Positions 8,383-16,747 of a stretch of 64,000 nt of DNA are shown here, one piece after another. The stretch covers positions 434,001 to 498,000 of the forward strand of contig NZ_RBCJ01000004.1 of NCBI RefSeq assembly GCF_003626755.1, in the 5' to 3' direction. Origin of the DNA: Ulvibacterium marinum (GTDB lineage Bacteria > Bacteroidota > Bacteroidia > Flavobacteriales > Flavobacteriaceae). Made by a program: the position numbers and the translations under genes. Every line of letters starts with the position of its first letter. The stretch's first letter is position 1. The notes below the pieces were generated by a model. That model did no database searches and was not told the origin of the DNA. It was given only the letters and a program-made list of their open reading frames with translations.

Positions 8383-9984
8383 ATGAATAAAAAAGCACTA
8401 CTGTTATTTTTATTTTGTTGTGCCTTTTGTTTACCAATCTTACAGGCGCAGCAAAAAGATAGGCCCAACATTATTTTGATCGTTGCGGACGATTTGGGAT
8501 ATAGTGACCTCGGTTGTTACGGTGGCGAAATCAAAACCCCCAATTTGGACAAGATGGCAAACAAGGGGCTACGGCTCCCCAATATGTACAACGCGGGTAT
8601 GTGCGTAATTTCACGTAGTTCACTTTTAACGGGAAGATGGTGGCCCAAAACGGGGTATGGTATTGAAAAAGACCCGAATATTGCCCAAAAGCTAAAGGCT
8701 TTAGGTTATCGAACCGGTCTTGTCGGCAAATGGCACCTCAACGGGGAGCCCAATGATAAGGGGTTTGACTACTTTTTTGGATTTTTAGGGGGCTATTCAA
8801 GCTATTTTGAAGGAAGCAAGGACTATCGGTTGAACAAGGAGCCCTTTAGCGGTTTCGGTAAAGATTTTTATAGTACAGACGCATTTTCTGATCATGCTAT
8901 CGAATTTGTTAAAAACAAGGGCAATACCAATGACCAACCCTTTTTCCTCTACCTGAGTTATCAAGCTCCACATAATCCGCTACAGGCCTCCAAAGAGGAA
9001 ATCATGACCTACAGAGGGACCTATTTAAAAGGGTGGCAGGCCATTAGGGACGCCCGTATCAAAAACCAGATTAAATTCGGAATTATCGACGCTGCTACGC
9101 CTTTGCCCGAATTTCCAAAAAACCTACCGGATTGGGACACATTGACTCCGGAACAAAAGGACTTGGAAGACCTGCGCATGTCTGTCTATGCTGCAATGGT
9201 GGAGCGTATGGATAAAGGCATCGGGAAACTTATGCAAGCCTTGGAAATAAACGACCAAGCCGAAAACACCTTGATCTTGTTCATGAGCGACAATGGTACC
9301 GATTCCTTTTCGGTCATGGACGATGTGATGCTGGAAAGGGGGCTTTTACCTGGGGATGTTGGTTCCAACTACCAACCCGGCACCGGCTGGGCCTATGCCA
9401 GTGTGGCCCCTAACAGGCTTTATAAAATCAGCCAACATAATGGTGGTGTAAAAACCGGGGCTATCGCGTATTGGCCAAAAAGCATCAAAAAACCGGGAGG
9501 TCTCCACAAGGAACAACTCCATATGGTGGACGTAATGCCCACAATTTTGGATTTAGCAGGTATTGTACAAAAAGAATCTCGGTCTTCGGAAAGATTGGCC
9601 GGAAAATCATTTGTTCCTTTATTAAAGGGAAAGGTGTTCAAAAGAAAGTCGCCTTTGTATTTTCAGTTTATGGACAATCGTGCCATCCGAACAAAAAAAT
9701 GGAGTTTGGCAGAAGTTGATGGAGCCGGTTGGGAGCTGTACAATATCAAAAAAGATCCGCTTGAAACAAACGATCTTTCCAAAATCCTTCCAAAAACGGT
9801 GGATAAGCTTAACACGGATTGGCTCCATTGGTGGATTACGGAAAGTGGTGAAACAACGTATACACCAAAAAGTACATCAACAAGTATACATTATACAACT
9901 CAAGGAGATAGAGGGACAGGCGATAAGTATACACCTTCGGCAATGCCCGGAAACCTTAAAGCAAAATATCAAAAGAAACCCTAA
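8383..9984 (+). CDS. sulfatase (S1 family) with an unusual formylglycine motif
   Basis: Exported sulfatase of 533 aa with a Sec signal peptide ending in LQAQ. Most of the S1 active site is present: DDLGYSD near the N-terminus, GKWHLNGE, YQAPHNP, FMSDNG and HNGGVKTG. The formylglycine site reads C-V-I-S-R from C74, where the usual pattern is C-x-P/A-x-R, so the +2 residue is Ile. It should remove sulfate esters from the target glycan if the cysteine is still converted. It is first in a two-gene unit with the GH106 gene (41-base gap) and is controlled by operator site c. Confidence 0.92.
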   Translation: MNKKALLLFLFCCAFCLPILQAQQKDRPNIILIVADDLGYSDLGCYGGEIKTPNLDKMANKGLRLPNMYNAGMCVISRSSLLTGRWWPKTGYGIEKDPNIAQKLKALGYRTGLVGKWHLNGEPNDKGFDYFFGFLGGYSSYFEGSKDYRLNKEPFSGFGKDFYSTDAFSDHAIEFVKNKGNTNDQPFFLYLSYQAPHNPLQASKEEIMTYRGTYLKGWQAIRDARIKNQIKFGIIDAATPLPEFPKNLPDWDTLTPEQKDLEDLRMSVYAAMVERMDKGIGKLMQALEINDQAENTLILFMSDNGTDSFSVMDDVMLERGLLPGDVGSNYQPGTGWAYASVAPNRLYKISQHNGGVKTGAIAYWPKSIKKPGGLHKEQLHMVDVMPTILDLAGIVQKESRSSERLAGKSFVPLLKGKVFKRKSPLYFQFMDNRAIRTKKWSLAEVDGAGWELYNIKKDPLETNDLSKILPKTVDKLNTDWLHWWITESGETTYTPKSTSTSIHYTTQGDRGTGDKYTPSAMPGNLKAKYQKKP

Positions 9985-10025
9985 GACTTTCCTGAAGTCG
10001 GCAGAATCAAAACAACACTGTTTCT

Positions 10026-13000
10026 ATGAAAAAATCGAACATCGTAAAAGCCTTACCTTCAATAATTATCGCCTGGAGTATTTTGATACAATGCGATTCA
10101 TCCGAAAAAAAGCAACAACCCGACTTTGCGAAAATTAAAACGGATTTTGTAACCCCTTCAGACGATAATACCTTATGGTGCTATTGGTATTGGATCGGAG
10201 ATGACATCTCAAAAGAAGGTATCACCAAGGATTTGGAGGCCATGAAGGAAGCAGGTATCGGTGGGGCGCTGATCGGCAACATAAATCCTGAGGAAAAAGA
10301 TGGAAAAGTCCCCATGCTAAGTGAAGCATGGTGGGACCATATGGTACATGCGGTAAATGAGGGCAAACGCATCGGTGTGGACATCGGCGCTTTTAATTGC
10401 CCGGGGTGGAGCCAGTCTGGCGGGCCATGGGTAAAACCCAATATGGCCATGCGGTATATGACCTACTCCGAAGCTAAGGTAAAAGGAGGCCAAAAGGTGA
10501 TAGTAAAACTGACCAAGCCTACTCAGGAGTTTCAAGACACCTATGTTTTGGCCTTTCCATCGATTGCGTCCGAAGAAAAAACACTCTCCTTACGTAATGC
10601 AAGAATCGATATTACACCGGGTATTAAAAATGCCAACCAATTAATTGATAGGGATACCGCAACGGTGGCCGGTTTTTCAAAATCGGTCGAAAACTATCAA
10701 ATCGACTTTATTTCGGACGAGCCCCTTAAAGCAAGAAGTTTACGAATCGTCCCTGCAAAAGATGAAATTAAGGTAGCGTGCGAGGTTTTTGCAAAAACGG
10801 ATGGAACCTACAAATCGATAAAATCATTTACTATAGACCGAAGCAAGTTAAGTCCCAATGTAGGACCTGATAAATATGCGCCCATATTGGTTGCATTACC
10901 AGAAACTGAATCCAAAAATTTTAGATTAAAGTTTAAAGCTCTGGGTGGGGTATTTCAGTCCAACACCTTTCCAAATGCTAAATTGGATGTGTGGAACTTA
11001 TCTGAAATAGTGCTGTCAGAAGCAGTTGGTTTGGAGGACTATTCCGAGAAGGCCCTGGGTAAAATGCACCCAACACCATTTCCTGCATGGGATAGTTATC
11101 TCTGGGAGCAACAGGTAGCGATTAAAGACAATTCCCTTACGGTAAATAAAGCCGATGTTGTGGATATCAGTGATAAAATGGATTCCGATGGAAGGCTTTC
11201 ATGGAACGCGCCTGCTGGGGAATGGACAATTCAACGCTTTGGTATGACCCCCACCGGAACTAAAAACGCTCCTTCTGCACCACAAGGAAAAGGGTACGAA
11301 ATCGATAAGATGAGCGAAGAACTTATCCGCTTTCATTTTGAACAGTTTATTGGAAAATTCATTGATAGGATTCCAGAGGAAAATAGGAGTGCTTTCAAAT
11401 ATGTAATAGCTGATAGTTACGAAATGGGCTCTCAAAACTGGACCGATACTTTTCAACAAGAGTTTAAAGAAACCTATGGGTACGATCCAAAACCATTTTT
11501 GCCTACCTATACCGGTAGGGTGGTTCAGAGCGTTGAGGCATCAGACCGTTTCTTATGGGATGTTAGAAGATTGGTGGCCGATAAAGTTGCCTATGAATAT
11601 GTAGGGGGCCTCCGTGAAGTAAGCAATGAGCATAATTTGCAACTTTGGTTGGAAAATTATGGCCATTGGGGTTTCCCATCGGAATTCTTGATGTACGGCG
11701 GGCAGTCCAACCTGGTTTCGGGTGAATTTTGGAACGAAGGATCTCTTGGAGACATTGAATGTAAATCGGCCTCATCTGCGGCCCATATTTATGGGAAATC
11801 CAGGGTATCTGCAGAAGCTTTTACAGCTGCCAAAAGAAGTTATGTAAGACATCCTGCATTGTTGAAGAAACGCGGAGATTGGTCATTTACAGAGGGTATC
11901 AACCATTTTGTACTCCATTTATATATACACCAACCTGACGATAACAGAGTTCCTGGGGTCAATGCCTGGTTCAGCACGGAATTCAATCGCCATAATACGT
12001 GGTTCAAGAAATCCAAGACTTATTTTGACTACCTAAGACGGTCCCAGCATTTATTGCAACAGGGAACGTATGCTGCTGACATCTGCTACTTTATTGGTGA
12101 AAACGCACCTATAATGACGGGTGCCCGTAATCCGGAGATTCCTGATGGCTATTCCTACGACTACATCAATGCCGAGGTAATATTGGAACGCTTATCGGTA
12201 AAAGATGGCAAGTTTGTATTGCCTGATGGTATGTCGTATAGCCTAATGGTGCTCCCACCATTTGAGACCATACGGCCCGAACTATTGGAAAAGATCGAAT
12301 CCTTGGTGGCCCAAGGAGGAAAAATATATGGTAAGGCTCCGCAAAAATCTCCTAGCCTTGAAGGTTATCCTAAAGGTGATGCCCGTGTAAAGGAAATGGC
12401 AGATAAAATGTGGGGGCAGAATACGGATGAGATAAAAAATTATGGTAAAGGCTTTATTGTTGAAGGGTTAGGCCTTCAAGAGGCCTTGGACAAACTAGGA
12501 ATTGCAAAGGATGTTGATTTAGGTAAAGATGCCCCCGTGCTATGGACACATCGTAAATTGCCCGGTATGGATATTTATTTTCTGACCAATCAAAGCGAAG
12601 ATAAAATTAACATTTCCCCTTCTTTTAGGGTAAAAGGATCAAAACCGCAATTATGGAATGCAGCTACAGGAGAAATCAGGATGCTAAACGAATTCACTGA
12701 AGACAATGAGCGTACCACAGTTCCCATCAACATGGAGCCACTTCAAAGTTGGTTCTTGGTTTTTACCAATTTTGAACCTAAAGGGATAGACATAGGTTAT
12801 GGAGCGAACTTTCCTAATCACAAACTCATATCCACTCTTGAAAATCCTTGGAAGGTCGATTTCCAGAATAAAGACATCGGTCCTGCCGAAATCTTGGAGT
12901 TTGATACTCTAATAGACTGGTCGTCCCAGGAGAATGATAGCATCAAATACTACTCCGGCACTGCAACATACACCTCAACCTTCAACTATGAAAAAGATTC

Positions 13001-13307
13001 TGAAACCAAGGATGTATTCATAGATCTTGGCAATGTAGGTGTTATTGCCTCGGTTAAAGTCAATGGCAAAGATATAGGTACAACATGGATCGCTCCCTAT
13101 AGACTAAAAGCCACAAATACCATTCAAGAAGGGGAGAACACCATTGAAGTTGAGGTGGTCAACGTTTGGCGTAATCGAATCACGGGCGACAAAACTATTT
13201 CAGAAGCAGCGCGAACTACTTGGCTGAATGTTGATGATATCTCTCCCGATGAAGAGCTTATTCCTTCGGGTTTGCTCGGGCCAGTAACTATTCAAATCAT
13301 TGAATGA
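10026..13307 (+). CDS. GH106 alpha-L-rhamnosidase, lipoprotein
   Basis: Large (1093 aa) alpha-L-rhamnosidase of family GH106, which acts on rhamnose-containing side chains or oligosaccharides. A lipobox ends at C23 (LIQC). The family N-terminal signature is visible (CYWYWIGDDISKEGITKDLEAMKEAGIGGALIG), split here only for description. The TIM-barrel segment includes VIADSYEMGSQNW near 459, a glutamine-amidotransferase-like region starts near 685, and a C-terminal beta-sandwich (FIDLGNVGVIASVKVNG) follows. It is paired with the preceding sulfatase, suggesting sequential desulfation and rhamnose release. Confidence 0.9.
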   Translation: MKKSNIVKALPSIIIAWSILIQCDSSEKKQQPDFAKIKTDFVTPSDDNTLWCYWYWIGDDISKEGITKDLEAMKEAGIGGALIGNINPEEKDGKVPMLSEAWWDHMVHAVNEGKRIGVDIGAFNCPGWSQSGGPWVKPNMAMRYMTYSEAKVKGGQKVIVKLTKPTQEFQDTYVLAFPSIASEEKTLSLRNARIDITPGIKNANQLIDRDTATVAGFSKSVENYQIDFISDEPLKARSLRIVPAKDEIKVACEVFAKTDGTYKSIKSFTIDRSKLSPNVGPDKYAPILVALPETESKNFRLKFKALGGVFQSNTFPNAKLDVWNLSEIVLSEAVGLEDYSEKALGKMHPTPFPAWDSYLWEQQVAIKDNSLTVNKADVVDISDKMDSDGRLSWNAPAGEWTIQRFGMTPTGTKNAPSAPQGKGYEIDKMSEELIRFHFEQFIGKFIDRIPEENRSAFKYVIADSYEMGSQNWTDTFQQEFKETYGYDPKPFLPTYTGRVVQSVEASDRFLWDVRRLVADKVAYEYVGGLREVSNEHNLQLWLENYGHWGFPSEFLMYGGQSNLVSGEFWNEGSLGDIECKSASSAAHIYGKSRVSAEAFTAAKRSYVRHPALLKKRGDWSFTEGINHFVLHLYIHQPDDNRVPGVNAWFSTEFNRHNTWFKKSKTYFDYLRRSQHLLQQGTYAADICYFIGENAPIMTGARNPEIPDGYSYDYINAEVILERLSVKDGKFVLPDGMSYSLMVLPPFETIRPELLEKIESLVAQGGKIYGKAPQKSPSLEGYPKGDARVKEMADKMWGQNTDEIKNYGKGFIVEGLGLQEALDKLGIAKDVDLGKDAPVLWTHRKLPGMDIYFLTNQSEDKINISPSFRVKGSKPQLWNAATGEIRMLNEFTEDNERTTVPINMEPLQSWFLVFTNFEPKGIDIGYGANFPNHKLISTLENPWKVDFQNKDIGPAEILEFDTLIDWSSQENDSIKYYSGTATYTSTFNYEKDSETKDVFIDLGNVGVIASVKVNGKDIGTTWIAPYRLKATNTIQEGENTIEVEVVNVWRNRITGDKTISEAARTTWLNVDDISPDEELIPSGLLGPVTIQIIE

Positions 13308-13355
13308 AAATTAAATAAAGGTCATTTAAGAAAAATGATACTTCTGAATAACATC

Positions 13356-13379
13356 TTGAACAGTATTGTGCAGGATAGA
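13356..13379 (+). promoter_or_regulatory. locus operator site e (upstream of the nine-gene operon)
   Basis: Plus-strand core CAGTATTGTGCAGGATA, preceded by TTGAA as in site a. It lies about 66 bases upstream of the ATG at 13445 and points toward it. Confidence 0.7.
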
Positions 13380-13444
13380 TAAATCTATTCCAAATCCTAT
13401 TTTTATAAAAATTGCCTTATAGGCTAGTTATACAACCGTTAAAC

Positions 13445-15199
13445 ATGAAGCATATTATTTGGATTGCATTGGTATTTTTTGTCTCCCAATCCATCAATGC
13501 CCAGCTGCCTCCTGTCTTTGGAGAGGAATATGAAGGCAAAGCAACAACGTCGGATATGGTAAAGACCTATCTAAAGCCGCAACGTATTGTTTGGCAGTCC
13601 GATAATTCTGGAAAATCTATCAAAAATGTTGAGACACTCATAAAAAAAGGGAATGGTCAAGTTGCCGTAAATGACCAAAATCTATTTCGGTTTATCAGCA
13701 CGGAAGCTGAAAGGCCAGGAATCTTGTTAGATTATGGAAAAGAAATCAACGGGGGTGTAAAAATTTCCATGGGTATTAGGAAAAGTAAAACACCCTTAAA
13801 ATTAAGGCTTCGTTTTGGGGAATCGGTCGGCGAGGCGATGTCCGATATTGGTGGAAAACAAAACGCTACCAACGAACATTCGTTGCGCGATTTTATAATA
13901 GAAGTCCCTTGGCTGGGAAGTATCGAAGTTGGAGAAACCGGCTTTCGCTTCCTGCGTATTGATGTCGTCGAAGCCAACGAAAATGCCCCAATAAAATCTA
14001 TTGATGCAGCTTTTGTATACCGCGACATTCCCTATCTCGGTTCATTTGAAAGCAACGATGAAAGACTGAATCAAATTTGGATGACGGGTGCCTATACGGT
14101 ACACCTCAACATGCAAAATTATCTCTGGGACGGTATCAAACGAGATCGCCTGGTATGGGTCGGGGATATGCATCCCGAGGTCATGACCATCAATACTGTT
14201 TTTGGCAACCATGAAATCGTTCACAAGAGTTTGGATCTTGCCAGGGATCAACATCCCTTGCCCCAATGGATGAATGGCATTAGTTCGTATTCCATGTGGT
14301 GGTTACTCATTCATAAAAATGCATATGACTACCACGGCGACCTGGGTTATTTGAAGGAGCAGGAAAACTATATGATCGGACTTTTAGATCAACTGAGCAT
14401 GTTCATCGATAAGAGTAATAAAGAAATATTGGACGGTGGGCGATTCATGGATTGGCCTACAAGCGAGATTCCGGAGGCGGTTCATGCCGGCCTACAAGCG
14501 ATGATGGTCATGACCTTTGAGGCCGGAAGTGAAATCATGGGCATTTACCAAAAGAGTGAACTTCAGAAGAAATATCTAAAAGTAGCGGAAAGGCTCCGTA
14601 AGCATAAGCCTAAGGGCAACACAACTAAACAGGCCGCCGCATTGATGGCTATGGCGAACTTGGAAGATGCAAAAAAAATCAATGAACAAATCTTGACCAA
14701 AGATGGTGTACAACGTATGTCTACTTTTTACGGCTACTACATTTTAGAGGCTATGGCCAAGGCCAATGATTATAAGGGTGCGTTAAAAGTAATCCGTGAT
14801 TATTGGGGTGGCATGCTCGACTTGGGCGCCACTACCTTTTGGGAAGATTTTGACATTCTCGATACCAAAAATACAGGAAGGATCGATGAACTACCCCTTC
14901 CGAACAAGTTTGATATCCACGGCGATTTCGGGGAATACTGCTACGTAGGTTATAGACATAGTTTTTGCCATGGTTGGGCAAGTGGTCCTACTTCATGGTT
15001 AAGTCAGCATGTGCTGGGCATACATGTTATGGATGCCGGGGAAACCGTTCAAATCACTCCCCATTTGGGCGATTTACGATGGGCCAAAGGAAGTTTTCCC
15101 ACCAAATATGGCCCGCTGAAAGTTAGCCATACCAAGAATGCGGATGGTACCGTAAAAACGGAAATAGACGCACCTGACGGACTAACCATAATCCAGTAA
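13445..15199 (+). CDS. GH78-like alpha-L-rhamnosidase, short form
   Basis: Exported 584-aa protein whose C-terminal half is the GH78-type (alpha/alpha)6 catalytic domain. Visible motifs are YLWDGIKRDRLVWVGDMHPE (equivalent to the acidic loop of GH78), GATTFWEDFD, and the late SFCHGWASGPTSWLSQHVLG. The separate N-terminal beta domains of full-length GH78 enzymes are reduced to a single beta-rich region. I chose the ATG at 13445 because it starts a clear signal peptide (MKHIIWIALVFFVSQSINAQ); an upstream TTG at 13412 adds only a charged leader. It is first in a compact nine-gene operon running to 27943. Confidence 0.85.
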   Translation: MKHIIWIALVFFVSQSINAQLPPVFGEEYEGKATTSDMVKTYLKPQRIVWQSDNSGKSIKNVETLIKKGNGQVAVNDQNLFRFISTEAERPGILLDYGKEINGGVKISMGIRKSKTPLKLRLRFGESVGEAMSDIGGKQNATNEHSLRDFIIEVPWLGSIEVGETGFRFLRIDVVEANENAPIKSIDAAFVYRDIPYLGSFESNDERLNQIWMTGAYTVHLNMQNYLWDGIKRDRLVWVGDMHPEVMTINTVFGNHEIVHKSLDLARDQHPLPQWMNGISSYSMWWLLIHKNAYDYHGDLGYLKEQENYMIGLLDQLSMFIDKSNKEILDGGRFMDWPTSEIPEAVHAGLQAMMVMTFEAGSEIMGIYQKSELQKKYLKVAERLRKHKPKGNTTKQAAALMAMANLEDAKKINEQILTKDGVQRMSTFYGYYILEAMAKANDYKGALKVIRDYWGGMLDLGATTFWEDFDILDTKNTGRIDELPLPNKFDIHGDFGEYCYVGYRHSFCHGWASGPTSWLSQHVLGIHVMDAGETVQITPHLGDLRWAKGSFPTKYGPLKVSHTKNADGTVKTEIDAPDGLTIIQ

Positions 15200-15202
15200 A
15201 AA

Positions 15203-16735
15203 ATGAAAACCTTTTTCAAGAGCAACCTATTTCTTCTGCTTGTTTCACTAACCTTTCTAAATCAGGCATGCAAGGAAAATCACGGAAACAAGGAAGTCAC
15301 CAATGAATTCAAAAAACCCAACATTATTCTCTTTATGGTCGATGACATGGGATGGATGGATTCCGAAGTCTACGGTAGTGAATATTATGACACTCCTAAC
15401 ATAACCCGATTGGCGAAAATGGGAAAACGGTTTACCCGAGCCTATGCCGCCAATGCCCTATGTTCCCCAACTCGTGCAAGTATCCTATCAGGAAAAGATC
15501 CTGCGCGCTTTTCGTTGACCACACCTGCAGGGCATTTACCCCCAAACCCAGATGTTTCATTGGCAGCAAAAAAAGGTGCACCTTGGATGAAAATGGCATG
15601 TCCTCGTTCCCGAACATTTATGCCCTTGGAGGAATTTACAATAGCGGAGGCATTAAAAACAAATGGCTATACGACCGCCCATATTGGAAAATGGCATTTG
15701 GGCCACGAAACGTACTGGCCCAAAAAACAAGGTTTTGATATCAATATCGGTGGTGGGCACCACCCAGGGCCGCCTAATTTCTTTTCCCCATACAATATCA
15801 GCACATTACCCGATAAAAAAGACAAAGAGTACATTACTGATAGAATAACTGATGAGGCCTTGGTATTCCTGGAAAACCACAAAGAGGAACCCTTCTTTTT
15901 GAATTTTTGGCAGTTCGCGGTTCATGCGCCGTATCAAGCACCAGTTGATTTAATCGAAAAATACAAAAACAAAACCGATCCACGTGGCAAGCAGGCCAAT
16001 CCGATTATGGGTGGTATGATGGAAAAAATGGACGAAAGTTTGGGTAGGATGTTGGATAAATTGGAAGAGCTTCAACTCATGGACAATACGATTATTGTTT
16101 TCTTTTCTGATAATGGTGGAAACATGTACGATGTGGTCAATGGGGAATTCCCTACCAATAATTATCCTCTGAGCTACGGAAAGGGAAATATTCACGAAGG
16201 TGGAATTCGAGTACCCTGCATCGTGGTTTGGAACGAAAAGATCAAACCCAACACGGTCTCGGATCAGATGATTCAAAGTGTGGATTTCTATCCTACCTTT
16301 TTAGAGGTTACGAAAACCAAAGCGAACCCTGACCAACTACTGGACGGGGTCAGCCTTGTCGAAGTCTTAAAAAATGACACCCCTCTGGAACGCGATGCAA
16401 TCTATAGTCATTTTCCACACTATATGCCTGTGACCCATAATGTACCCTCTACGGCAATATGGTATAAAAACTATAAACTAATCAAGGAATATGGGGAAGG
16501 AGAAAATCGCTCCGATGCTCTCAAATTATACGATTTACAGACAGATATTGGTGAGACGACCGATATCGGTTCGGAACATCCGGAATTGGTAGCAAAACTC
16601 TTAAAAATGGTGGAAGACTATGTTACTGAAGTCGGCGGTTTGTTACCTGTCAAAAATCCGGCCTACAATCCAAAAGTGGAAACAAAATTGGGCAAGACCA
16701 ATGATTTCCCCATAGACAAATATCCGAGTTATTAA
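15203..16735 (+). CDS. sulfatase (S1 family), lipoprotein
   Basis: 510-aa S1 sulfatase with a lipoprotein signal (LNQAC). The formylglycine motif is canonical, C-S-P-T-R from C87 (ALCSPTRASILSG). Other active-site pieces are MVDDMGWMD, IGKWHLGHE, FAVHAPYQAP, FSDNGGN and HEGGIRVP. It starts three bases after the preceding gene, so the two are surely co-transcribed. The sequence does not fix which sulfate position it removes. Confidence 0.93.
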   Translation: MKTFFKSNLFLLLVSLTFLNQACKENHGNKEVTNEFKKPNIILFMVDDMGWMDSEVYGSEYYDTPNITRLAKMGKRFTRAYAANALCSPTRASILSGKDPARFSLTTPAGHLPPNPDVSLAAKKGAPWMKMACPRSRTFMPLEEFTIAEALKTNGYTTAHIGKWHLGHETYWPKKQGFDINIGGGHHPGPPNFFSPYNISTLPDKKDKEYITDRITDEALVFLENHKEEPFFLNFWQFAVHAPYQAPVDLIEKYKNKTDPRGKQANPIMGGMMEKMDESLGRMLDKLEELQLMDNTIIVFFSDNGGNMYDVVNGEFPTNNYPLSYGKGNIHEGGIRVPCIVVWNEKIKPNTVSDQMIQSVDFYPTFLEVTKTKANPDQLLDGVSLVEVLKNDTPLERDAIYSHFPHYMPVTHNVPSTAIWYKNYKLIKEYGEGENRSDALKLYDLQTDIGETTDIGSEHPELVAKLLKMVEDYVTEVGGLLPVKNPAYNPKVETKLGKTNDFPIDKYPSY

Positions 16736-16747
16736 AAGTAAAAACCT

